Shown here: in pieces, positions 34,458 through 43,767 of the stretch | Layout: the number at the start of each line of letters is the position of its first letter | Position numbering within the stretch: the first letter of the stretch is position 1 | Origin: Selenomonadales bacterium | GTDB taxonomy: Bacteria; Bacillota; UBA994 | Assembly: GCA_018335585.1 (NCBI GenBank) | Contig: JAGXRZ010000040.1 | Coordinates: 87,906-151,905 of the forward strand | Reading direction: 5' to 3' | DNA: 64,000 nt | Translations under genes and position numbers: made by a program | The notes under the pieces: model-generated | What the model saw: the letters and a program-made list of their open reading frames with translations, nothing else | What the model was told of the DNA's origin: nothing | Database searches by the model: none

Positions 34458-35243
34458 GTGTCTTTTGTGCCGATGCTGCTTGTTTCTCTCATGTACATCG
34501 GGGTCTCTGGATGTGAAGTGCCTATAAAGTGGAGCCCTTTTAGGGAGTTTTTGAGGGGGCATAGCGTCGCGCTAGGTGTGTTGTTGGTCCACCGTAGTAT
34601 TAGTTATGGCGTAGCGTCGACGATTTACCAGCTGTCTCCCGATCCCTACTATCGGGTGCTCATGGTCATGTGGCATATGGCTCTCCCCATCGGAATGTTT
34701 GCATACTACACGTCAGCCAAGCGGCGGGCGAATTTCCCCAATTTTGCCTTGATTGGTCTGCTGTTTTTGGCAACGTACGTCGTCGAAACACACGCCCTGT
34801 TCACGATCGTCAGCCAGCACGATGTTGGCTGGATCAGCACGCGCGAAGACGAGGGTGGTCTAGGGGCAACGTTAGCTAACCAAGTTGTTTATGCCATGCT
34901 CGTATATGCACTGGTCAGTGTTGGCGAGGAGCTGCTCTTCAGGGTTACCCTGTTTGAAGTGTTTCAGAAGATCTTCCGTTTGAAGGAGGCTGCTATAGTC
35001 TTAGGGACAGGCGTCATCTTTGGCGCTCTGCATATCTTGCCGTATTTTAGGACAGAGGTTGAACTACTCAGGGTTGCCACATTGTACAATGTCGCAACCA
35101 CAACCCTCTTGGGGCTAATTTTGGGCCTCATCTACGCTCGGCACAGGGACTTGCTCCTCATTACTTTCCTTCACTGGTGGGTGGGGGTCATGAACATCGG
35201 CGGGCGTCTAATGGCAGGCTTGCTGTACCTATGGCTTTCATAA
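34458..35243 (+). CDS. CPBP family intramembrane glutamic endopeptidase (Abi/CAAX-like)
   Basis: 261 residues from GTG 34458, with GGAAGGGGA 9 bp upstream. About seven to eight membrane helices. Family motifs in order: EExxxR in VSVGEELLFRV (about residue 157), FxxxH in FGALHIL (about 192), and a final motif FLHWWVGVMN. CPBP proteases process prenylated proteins or peptide precursors; in some bacteriocin clusters they mature or give immunity to the peptide. A fused ABC exporter gene follows after 43 bp. Codon and base use look more AT-rich than the neighbours, which suggests transfer. Confidence 0.85.
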   Translation: MSFVPMLLVSLMYIGVSGCEVPIKWSPFREFLRGHSVALGVLLVHRSISYGVASTIYQLSPDPYYRVLMVMWHMALPIGMFAYYTSAKRRANFPNFALIGLLFLATYVVETHALFTIVSQHDVGWISTREDEGGLGATLANQVVYAMLVYALVSVGEELLFRVTLFEVFQKIFRLKEAAIVLGTGVIFGALHILPYFRTEVELLRVATLYNVATTTLLGLILGLIYARHRDLLLITFLHWWVGVMNIGGRLMAGLLYLWLS

Positions 35244-35286
35244 TTGACCGGGCTTTCACGCTTGCCCATTGGTCTGGAGGGGTTTT

Positions 35287-36909
35287 ATGGCAGTTTGGGA
35301 TATTGTCCGCAAGTACAGATGCAATATTGCACTGGTGATGTCATGTTATCTCTTGCAAGTCGTGGTAAGCTCAATTAACCCTTTATACATGACACGACTG
35401 ATTGATGAGTTAGCCAAACATGAATCTGCTCGCCCTCAAGTCTTAGCAGGAGCGGTAGCCTTTTTGCTGGCGGCCTCAGTGATGCGTCTAGCGTTAGGCG
35501 TGTTTCTGGCTAGATATCTTGGGAAGATAGCACTAACCATCGCCAAAGAAGTTCGCATGCACATCGCAAGCCGCTATCTTTCGTCGCCTAGGACAAAAGT
35601 CCCCGACCCAGGGGACTTTCTCACGACGTCATCGCGTGATGTCAATAGGCTGGTAAGTTTTGTTACGGGTGACTTGAATAGCATCTCGGTTTCAGTAACA
35701 AGCTTTATTGGCGTTTCTTTGGTCTTAGCACACATGAATATGGCATTGTATGGGCTGATAATTGCCTTTATTCCCCTCTATTTTATCGTCTATAAAAGGT
35801 TTTCCGATGTCCGTTACAGGCTATCGTTAGATGTCAGGAATAGGCACGGGTCCCTAGCTGACAGCATGGCAGCGGCAACTATGCACCAGCGAACAATCTA
35901 TGTACACAGGGCACAGCGCGTAATTGAAGCGCAACTGGAGCATCGCCTACAAGACTGCAATGATGCCGAGTACAAAAGCATCATTAACAACGCTTGGTCA
36001 GGTCTTACGCTGTCCGGCATCTCGTTCATGATGAGCGCGACAGCCTTCATTCTCGGCACTGTGCTCGTTGTGCAAGGCCGAGTTACGGTTGGCATGCTCA
36101 TGGCTTTTACCACTCATGCGGGAAGTTTGCTATCACCGGTGAGTAATCTAACTAACTTGGCCCTATCATGGCACGATACACGGGTTGCAGCAACAAAAAT
36201 AGCCTACTACAGCGGGTTGCAGGAAACAAGAGTCGGGAGCATGGCTTACTCGCCTAACGTCTGTGCTGTAAGCTTTGAGCGCGCAGTGTTTCAGCAAGGG
36301 GGGCTGAATCTTACTTACCGCATGGGGCTGGCACCGATCACTAGTATTGCGGGGCGCACAGGTGCTGGGAAAAGCACAATCTGCGAGTGTTTGGCGGGTT
36401 ACTTGTCTCCCACAGCAGGTATAGTTGTGTACGAGACTGAGACTGGGAGCGTCGCCCCTAGCGAAATCCGCCGTCATGTGCACCTAGTTGATTCTCACAT
36501 GGTGTTGTTCGAGGAGCTGCCCATCCTATTGAACTTAACACTCGGAGTCGAGATGCCAGCCGCAAGCATAGAGTGGGTGTTGGACCTTACTGAACTGAAG
36601 ACTTTGTTGGTTGAACGCGACATTAGCTTGTCAACTACAGCGCGTGAAGCGAACTTCAGTCAAGGAGAGAGTCAGCGCCTGCTGATTGCACGGGCACTAC
36701 TCACAAAGCCAGCAATTTTGATATTAGATGAGGCGCTTTCGGGAGTGGACCCGGCTATGGCTGAGCGCATAGTACGGCAGGCAAGCCAACACGTGTCGAT
36801 TGTTATCATCGTTTCACACCGTCTAAGCGATCATGAGCAGTCGCAAATCGTGCACTACGTTGATGACGGAAGACTCCTGGAAATGGCACCGATCCGCGGG
36901 GCCGAGTAG
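35287..36909 (+). CDS. ABC exporter, fused membrane and ATPase domains
   Basis: 540 residues from ATG 35287 with CTGGAGGGG upstream. The first 300 residues contain about six membrane helices (type I exporter). The ATPase domain follows with Walker A GRTGAGKST (about 363), a signature changed from LSGGQ to FSQGESQRL, Walker B ILILDEALSG and H-loop IVSHR. The usual Q-loop Gln appears replaced (HLVDSHMVLFEEL). Such exporters often move peptides or lipids. No C39 peptidase domain is present, so any precursor cleavage would need another protease such as the adjacent CPBP protein. Confidence 0.87.
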   Translation: MAVWDIVRKYRCNIALVMSCYLLQVVVSSINPLYMTRLIDELAKHESARPQVLAGAVAFLLAASVMRLALGVFLARYLGKIALTIAKEVRMHIASRYLSSPRTKVPDPGDFLTTSSRDVNRLVSFVTGDLNSISVSVTSFIGVSLVLAHMNMALYGLIIAFIPLYFIVYKRFSDVRYRLSLDVRNRHGSLADSMAAATMHQRTIYVHRAQRVIEAQLEHRLQDCNDAEYKSIINNAWSGLTLSGISFMMSATAFILGTVLVVQGRVTVGMLMAFTTHAGSLLSPVSNLTNLALSWHDTRVAATKIAYYSGLQETRVGSMAYSPNVCAVSFERAVFQQGGLNLTYRMGLAPITSIAGRTGAGKSTICECLAGYLSPTAGIVVYETETGSVAPSEIRRHVHLVDSHMVLFEELPILLNLTLGVEMPAASIEWVLDLTELKTLLVERDISLSTTAREANFSQGESQRLLIARALLTKPAILILDEALSGVDPAMAERIVRQASQHVSIVIIVSHRLSDHEQSQIVHYVDDGRLLEMAPIRGAE

Positions 36910-36924
36910 AACACACGTGGAAGA

Positions 36925-36990
36925 ATGCTTCCTCGGTCCTCCCGCTTTCTACCGGCAAGATGTTGCCATATTTTCGCGCAGTACGCAGCA
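36925..36990 (+). repeat. Decayed dispersed repeat after the ABC exporter
   Basis: CTTCCTCGGTCCTCCCGCTT and the following GCCATATTTTCGCGCAGT are clearly related to 50632-50755 (CTTCCTCGGGCG, then CCTCCTGCTTTCTGCC and GCCATGTTTTCACACAGT). The copy here lacks the double hairpin found in the other. Confidence 0.5.
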
Positions 36991-37000
36991 GAGCCGAGCG

Positions 37001-37264
37001 CTACGCTTCGTAGTGCGTCCACATACTGATAATCTTCACTGTACGGAGGTCCTCAATGACTTGATAAACTAACCTGTGCTTTACGTTAATCCGGCGTGAG
37101 TAGGCTCCCTGCAAATCGCCTACGAGCTTCTCGAATGGCGGGGGAGACTGATAGGGGTTCTGGCGCAGAACCTCAATTAGCGCCATGGCCTTGCCGTCTA
37201 GCTTGCTGGCCTTTAGTTTCTGAATGTCCTTTATCGCCTGCTTGTGATAGACGACAGCGTACAT
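37001..37264 (-). CDS. yoeB: Txe/YoeB-type toxin (mRNA interferase)
   Basis: 87 residues. A RelE/YoeB-fold ribosome-dependent RNase: VVYHKQAIKDIQKL at the N-terminus, NPYQSPPPFEKLVGDLQGAYSRRINVKHRLVYQV and a C-terminal IISMWTHYEA carrying the expected His-Tyr end. Its ATG shares one base with the stop of the antitoxin gene (TAATG), the normal order for yefM-yoeB. Confidence 0.9.
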   Translation of the reverse strand: MYAVVYHKQAIKDIQKLKASKLDGKAMALIEVLRQNPYQSPPPFEKLVGDLQGAYSRRINVKHRLVYQVIEDLRTVKIISMWTHYEA

Positions 37265-37518
37265 TACCAGTTGACCTCATCTTCAGCCACACACTCGGTC
37301 AAGGGTGTCTTTAAGCCAGCCATAATACGCTCGCGCATGTTAGGGATAGAGCAGAGGTACAAGGTTTCCATCAGGCCTCGGTAGTCTTCTTCGCTGAGAA
37401 TTATGGCATTCCCGTCCTTCGTACTGACCGTTATGGGCTCGTTAAAGCGTATGGTCTGTTCAAGCAGGCTGAAGAGGTTCTTGCGCAAATTAGTGATGGT
37501 TGTGTTAATCACCTGCAT
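37264..37518 (-). CDS. yefM: Phd/YefM-type antitoxin
   Basis: 84 residues from ATG 37518 with GGAGG upstream. The N-terminal DNA-binding part QVINTTITNLRKNLFSLLEQTIRFNEPITVSTKDGNAIILSEEDY is typical of YefM/Phd; the acidic C-terminal segment would wrap the toxin. It should repress its own promoter with the toxin. A frame extending to 37668 has no ribosome-binding site and overlaps the hairpin. Confidence 0.9.
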   Translation of the reverse strand: MQVINTTITNLRKNLFSLLEQTIRFNEPITVSTKDGNAIILSEEDYRGLMETLYLCSIPNMRERIMAGLKTPLTECVAEDEVNW

Positions 37519-37590
37519 GACCTCCGTTTCGTTGTATGTACATCGTAGCGTACACGGCGCGGGGTGTAAAGAGCCGGGCGAAGATAAGCG

Positions 37591-37623
37591 AAACCGGCTG
37601 TTGCTTAGCGCAACAGCCGGTTT
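37591..37623 (-). terminator. Bidirectional-looking hairpin after the SleB-like gene
   Basis: Arms AAACCGGCTGTTGC and GCAACAGCCGGTTT pair perfectly over 14 bp with a 5-nt loop; both ends carry TTT. It separates the hydrolase gene from yefM-yoeB. Confidence 0.75.
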
Positions 37624-37633
37624 GGTCTGCCTC

Positions 37634-38281
37634 TTATCGCATAAACACGTGGTTGCCGATGCGGGCAACTACAGGTCGGGTGGCCATCCAAGCGTGTGGT
37701 GCCTTAACGGGGTTGTAGAAGAATACTGCCCCGTTCGTGGGGTCTTGGCCGGCAAGTGCTGCGTCTAAGGCACGGTAGGCGCTTGGGCCTGCGGGCTTAT
37801 ATGCCCAGCCGTTTAGAATCGGCTCGAATTGGAAGGGCTGATACATGACGCCGCGCAGAGTGTTAGGGAAGCGCGGGTCGCGTATGCGATTAAATACGAC
37901 TGCAGCCACAGCGACTTGGCCCTTGAAGGACTCGCCCTGAGCTTCGGCGTAGATTAATTTGGCAAGCGCCGACCGCTCGCTCGCGGAAAGCACAATGCCG
38001 CGCGACGCGGCAGCCTGACGGGGCAGAGCGGCCGCCTGTCCCGGCAGTCTGAGTGACCGACCTGCAATAATCCTATCGCTGCGCAAGTTGTTTAGCGACT
38101 TTAAAATCGCTACACTTGTCTGGTAACGGCGCGCGATAGAGGTCAGAGTATCTCCCCAGGCAATGCGGTGTACGGTAGCTTGTGTGCTAGCCGTGTGGTG
38201 AGCAGCGGCAAAAGTAGGGAGAGCAACAAACACGGCAACAGACATGAGCAGCAACGCGAGTGACAACAGACGCTTGTACAT
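37634..38281 (-). CDS. LysM and SleB/CwlJ-type cell wall hydrolase
   Basis: 215 residues from ATG 38281, with AAAGGAT spaced correctly. A signal peptide (YKRLLSLALLLMSVAVFVALPTFAAA) is followed by one LysM domain (HRIAWGDTLTSIARRYQTSVAILKSLNNLRSDRIIAGRSLRLP, about residues 40-83). The C-terminal Hydrolase_2 (SleB) domain has LIYAEAQGESFKGQVAVAAVVFNRI with the catalytic Glu, then FQFEPILNG and HVFMR. It is related to spore cortex-lytic SleB/CwlJ enzymes but may act in growth. A c-di-AMP riboswitch precedes it, as for many wall hydrolases. Confidence 0.92.
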   Translation of the reverse strand: MYKRLLSLALLLMSVAVFVALPTFAAAHHTASTQATVHRIAWGDTLTSIARRYQTSVAILKSLNNLRSDRIIAGRSLRLPGQAAALPRQAAASRGIVLSASERSALAKLIYAEAQGESFKGQVAVAAVVFNRIRDPRFPNTLRGVMYQPFQFEPILNGWAYKPAGPSAYRALDAALAGQDPTNGAVFFYNPVKAPHAWMATRPVVARIGNHVFMR

Positions 38282-38307
38282 GGAAGACATCCTTTCTCAA
38301 GTAGAGT

Positions 38308-38456
38308 AAGCCTCCGAGGTTAGTTGACGGGTTCGGGAAGAAAGGCAGACCCTACCAGTCGGACGACCGGATTCACCCCAATTGTAGTCCCCCGTACGAG
38401 ATAGTGCCGCTCGCCATGCAAACAGGCTGACTAGGCACTAATCCCAGATTCGGCTT
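38308..38456 (-). promoter_or_regulatory. ydaO-yuaA c-di-AMP riboswitch
   Basis: On the minus strand the leader has GCCGAATCTGGG at the 5' end, ATTGGGGTGAATCCGG in the middle, GGTAGGGTCTGCC, and the highly conserved CCCGAACCCGTCAACTAACC followed by TCGGAGGC. This is the ydaO-yuaA pattern. High c-di-AMP turns such genes off. It lies between a good promoter and the LysM-SleB gene. Confidence 0.92.
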
Positions 38457-38463
38457 GACCTGT

Positions 38464-38492
38464 AGTATACCGATGCGGCGGCAGGACGTCAA
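38464..38492 (-). promoter_or_regulatory. Promoter of the c-di-AMP riboswitch transcript
   Basis: Minus strand TTGACG (38492-38487), 17-bp spacer, TATACT (38469-38464), a few bases upstream of the aptamer. Confidence 0.8.
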
Positions 38493-38519
38493 ACGTAAAT
38501 GTTGGCAGGAAGAAGCATT

Positions 38520-38745
38520 TGGCTGAGGGAGCGTGCTTCGTGCTCCGTGCTTCGTGCTCAGTAGAGCGCTGTCGCGCTAGAGACGGGGTCGCCTTTCACC
38601 TTTGTCCTTTCCACCGCTCACCGCTTACGGCTTACAGCTTACAGCTGACAGCGTCTTCCTCGGTCACAGTTCATGATTCACGATTCACGATTTCTGACTT
38701 CCCACCTCCCACTTCTCACCTCTCACCTCTCAAAAGGCAGGGAAA
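38520..38745. repeat. Degenerate 7-bp tandem repeat array 4 with conserved core
   Basis: Units in 7-bp step: CGTGCTT/CGTGCTC x4 (38532-38558), core CAGTAGAGCGCTGTCGC (38559-38575), then CCTTTCA, CCTTTGT, CCTTTCC, ACCGCTC, ACCGCTT, ACGGCTT, ACAGCTT, ACAGCTG; later TCATGAT, TCACGAT x2; and TCCCACC, TCCCACT, TCTCACC x2. It precedes dnaE. Confidence 0.78.
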
Positions 38746-38801
38746 GCAGCTGCCTGCGTAGAACACTTACAGGTCATCGAGTGCGAGTCTGGAGGTTTCC
38801 T

Positions 38802-41800
38802 ATGGATTTTGTCCATCTTCACGTTCACTCAGAGTACAGTTTGCTGGATGGTTTTGCCAAGATTGACGATGTAATTAAGCACGTAAAATCCCTTGGACAT
38901 AAAGCGCTCGCCATTACAGACCACGGCAATATGCACGGCGTCGTCGATTTCTATAAGGCGGCGCGGCGCGAAGGGATTAAGCCGATTATCGGGTGCGAGG
39001 TATATATGGCGACTCGCACTCGTTTTGACCGCGAGCCTAACCTTGACTCCGATTCTTACCACCTCGTGCTGTTAGCCATGAACGACTGTGGGTACAAAAA
39101 CCTGCTACGCTTAGTAAGCGCCGCCTATACCGAAGGGTTCTATTACCGGCCGCGCATTGACTGGAAGCTGCTCGAACAGCACAACGAGGGACTTATCGCC
39201 TTGAGCGCCTGCCTAAGCGGCGAAGTGTCGCACCGCCTCCTGCGCCGTGACTATCACGGAGCGCGCGAGGTGGCGACGTGCTTTGCCGGGCTTTTCCCCG
39301 GCCGCTTCTACTTAGAGCTGCAAGAGCACTTTTTGCCCGAGCAGCGCGCGGTAAATACAGCCTTGGTGCAGTTAGCGGCAGAGCTAAAGCTACCGCTCGT
39401 TCTAACTAACGACGTACACTATGTTACCCCCGAAGACCACAAGGCACACGACGTGCTGCTCTGCGTACAGACCGGAAAAGCCGTGACAGACCCTAACCGC
39501 ATGCGCTTTGTGCCGCAGTTTCATGCCACTAGCGCAGAGGAACTGGTGGCGCGGCTGCCGTATCTCGAGCCGCACGTTTTACATGAGGCCATCGCCAACA
39601 CCGTGCGCATTGCCGAGCGCTGTCACCTGGAGTTTGATTTCGACAAGCGCTATTTGCCCCGCTTTGAAATCCCCGCCGGACATACTGAACAAAGCTACCT
39701 TGAACATCTCTGCCGCGAGCGACTTACTTGGCGCTACCCAAATCCCAGCGACGAGGTACGCGAGCGACTGGAATACGAGCTTAGAGTGTTTGCCGAAGCC
39801 GGCTTTGCCGGTTACATGTTAATTACGCAAGACTTCACGAGCTTTGCGCGCGAACGCGGCATTCCGGTGGGACCGGGTCGTGGTTCGGCTGTAGGCTCGC
39901 TTGTGGCCTACGTACTTGGCATTACCGACCTTGACCCCTTGCCGTTTAACCTGCTGTTTGAGCGCTTTCTCCATCTTGAGCGCGTGTCGATGCCGGATAT
40001 AGACATCGACTTCTGCTACGAACGGCGCGACGAAGTAATACAGTATGTGACAGAAAAGTACGGCCACGCCAACGTCTGCCAAATCGTCACTTTCGGAACG
40101 CTGGGGGCGCGCGCCGCCGTGCGCGACGTCGCCCGCGCGTTGGCCATACCTCTCTCGGAAGCCGACCGCATCGCCAAGCTAGTGCCGGAGGAACTAAGCA
40201 TTACCCTGCGCGACGCCCTCACTAAATCGCCTGACCTAGAGAGGCTCTATCAGACTGACGAGCGAGTGAAAGAACTCTTAGACCTGGCCGAGGCGCTCGA
40301 GGGCATGCCTCGCCACACCTCGGTACACGCGGCTGGCGTGGTTATTACGCCGGAGCCTCTCGTGAACCTAATCCCCCTGGCCAAGTCCGGCCAGGCTGTA
40401 ATCACCCAGTTCGATATGAACACCGTTCAAGAGCTTGGTCTCCTAAAAATAGACTTTCTTGGGCTGCGCACGCTTACTGTCATAAAGGACTGTGTCGATA
40501 ACATAAAGGTAAGCCGGGGGCTCACCATCGACTTTGATTCCCTTGGGTTTGAAGACGCTGCAACCTATGCCATGTTGGCTAAGGGCGACTCTTTGGGCGT
40601 CTTTCAGCTTGAAGGCGGCGGCATGCGCAATTTTTTCGCGAAGCTGCGCCCGACCTGCTTTGAAGATATAGTGGCAGGGATATCGCTGTTTCGCCCCGGC
40701 CCTATGGACCAAATACCGCGCTATCTTGCGAACCGCGAAAACCCTGACGGCATTCAGTATGCCGACCCTCGACTAGAGCCTATCCTGAAAGTGACCTATG
40801 GCTGCCTCGTCTACCAAGAGCAGGTGCAGCAGAGTGTGCAGGCGCTAGCAGGCTACTCCCTAGGGCGCGCCGACATAGTGCGGCGGGCGATGGCCAAGAA
40901 AAAGCCCGAAGCTATGGCCGAGGAAAGGCAGTACTTCCTGCACGGGTTGGTTGACCGCGAGGGCAACCGCGTCGTGCCCGGCGCGTTAGCTCTAGGCGTG
41001 CCGCTCGCTGTAGCTAACAAAGTATTTGACGAGATGGCGGAGTTCGCTAACTACGCCTTTAATAAGTCGCACGGCGCCGGCTACGCAGTGCTTGCCTACC
41101 GCAGTGCCTACCTAAAATGCCATTATCCCGCCGAGTTTATGGCGGCACTCCTGACTTCCGTCGCGGGAAGCTCGGATAAACTCAAGCTATACCTTGAAGA
41201 ATGCAAGCGCCTCGGCATCACGGTCGCGCCGCCCGACATTAACGCCAGTGACATTAACTTTACCGTAGAGAACGGAGCCGTCCGCTTTGGCCTCTTAGCC
41301 ATTAAAAACGTGGGCGAAAAAGTTATTGAACGCATCGTGACGGAGCGCCGCACAAAGCGCTTTACGTCTCTTTATGACTTCATAAGCAGGCTTGACGAGG
41401 GCACCGTGAACCGGCGTGTGCTCGAATCCTTAATTAACGCAGGCGCCATGGATTCGCTCGGCTACAACAGGCGCGAGTTGCTGAGCATTATGGACGAGTG
41501 CGTGGAAAAGGCCGCCGATGAGCGGCGGGCAAAGCAATCCGGGCAGATTTCCATGTTTGCGTTGCTAGACGGCCAAGACGGGCACCGCGTTGAGGTACGC
41601 CCTGCTTCCTTGAGCGAGTTTTCCCTAGGCGAGCTTTTGGCAAAGGAGAAAGAGCTGCTTGGCTTTTACGTCTCCGGGCATCCGTTAGACGCCTTTCGCA
41701 GTGCCATGAAGAGGTTTGGCGCACTGCCTTCTAGCCATATCGGCGAACTCGAGGATAAGGCCGAGGTCTCGCTTGCGGGAATGGTCACCGATGTGCGCGT

Positions 41801-42260
41801 GGTGCTTACTAAAAAGGGTCAGCGTATGGCCTTTGTGCAACTCGAGGATTTCGAGGGTGCCAGCGAGATTGTCGTGTTTCCCCAAGCCTACGAAAAGTAC
41901 ATCGACGTGCTAAGCCCAAACGCCGTGTTGGGAGTAAAAGGCCAGGCGAGTCTGCGTGACGAGCGAGTTAGCGTAAGCGCAGCTTCTCTCCATCCTCTCT
42001 CCCCAGACAAAACCCAAGCCAAGGTGCCGCCAATGCTCTCGCTGCGTGTGGCAGGCACCGAACGCGAGCAGCTTCTAGCCGTGCGCAACATTCTAAGGCG
42101 TCACCAAGGCACTGTCCCTGTCTATCTTGAACTCCTAGGCGAGGGCGCTACCGTGCGGGTATCAGACAAGCTGTTTGTCGATGGCTCTCTAGAGCTATGC
42201 CACGACCTAGAGCAGGTGTTGGGTGCGGGGAATGTACTGACTGCCCGGCGCGACATATGA
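38802..42260 (+). CDS. dnaE: DNA polymerase III subunit alpha (DnaE)
   Basis: 1152 residues from ATG 38802 (GGAGG 6 bp upstream), normal for DnaE1-type polymerases. The N-terminal PHP domain starts FVHLHVHSEYSLLDG and has ITDHGNMHGVVDF. The catalytic core has VGPGRGSAVGSLVAY, MPDIDIDFCYERRDEVIQY (catalytic Asp pair) and SVHAAGVVI. A helix-hairpin-helix region and an OB-fold (VSLAGMVTDVRVVLTKKGQRMAFVQLED) are near the C-terminus. It has no DnaQ exonuclease domain, so it is DnaE rather than PolC. It replicates DNA at the fork. Confidence 0.97.
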   Translation: MDFVHLHVHSEYSLLDGFAKIDDVIKHVKSLGHKALAITDHGNMHGVVDFYKAARREGIKPIIGCEVYMATRTRFDREPNLDSDSYHLVLLAMNDCGYKNLLRLVSAAYTEGFYYRPRIDWKLLEQHNEGLIALSACLSGEVSHRLLRRDYHGAREVATCFAGLFPGRFYLELQEHFLPEQRAVNTALVQLAAELKLPLVLTNDVHYVTPEDHKAHDVLLCVQTGKAVTDPNRMRFVPQFHATSAEELVARLPYLEPHVLHEAIANTVRIAERCHLEFDFDKRYLPRFEIPAGHTEQSYLEHLCRERLTWRYPNPSDEVRERLEYELRVFAEAGFAGYMLITQDFTSFARERGIPVGPGRGSAVGSLVAYVLGITDLDPLPFNLLFERFLHLERVSMPDIDIDFCYERRDEVIQYVTEKYGHANVCQIVTFGTLGARAAVRDVARALAIPLSEADRIAKLVPEELSITLRDALTKSPDLERLYQTDERVKELLDLAEALEGMPRHTSVHAAGVVITPEPLVNLIPLAKSGQAVITQFDMNTVQELGLLKIDFLGLRTLTVIKDCVDNIKVSRGLTIDFDSLGFEDAATYAMLAKGDSLGVFQLEGGGMRNFFAKLRPTCFEDIVAGISLFRPGPMDQIPRYLANRENPDGIQYADPRLEPILKVTYGCLVYQEQVQQSVQALAGYSLGRADIVRRAMAKKKPEAMAEERQYFLHGLVDREGNRVVPGALALGVPLAVANKVFDEMAEFANYAFNKSHGAGYAVLAYRSAYLKCHYPAEFMAALLTSVAGSSDKLKLYLEECKRLGITVAPPDINASDINFTVENGAVRFGLLAIKNVGEKVIERIVTERRTKRFTSLYDFISRLDEGTVNRRVLESLINAGAMDSLGYNRRELLSIMDECVEKAADERRAKQSGQISMFALLDGQDGHRVEVRPASLSEFSLGELLAKEKELLGFYVSGHPLDAFRSAMKRFGALPSSHIGELEDKAEVSLAGMVTDVRVVLTKKGQRMAFVQLEDFEGASEIVVFPQAYEKYIDVLSPNAVLGVKGQASLRDERVSVSAASLHPLSPDKTQAKVPPMLSLRVAGTEREQLLAVRNILRRHQGTVPVYLELLGEGATVRVSDKLFVDGSLELCHDLEQVLGAGNVLTARRDI

Positions 42261-42294
42261 ATATGTTAGAGAAGAAGGTAGAGAGGAGAACCCT

Positions 42295-43747
<1,453 letters not shown>

Positions 43748-43767
43748 TTAAGGAGGGAACTACCAGA

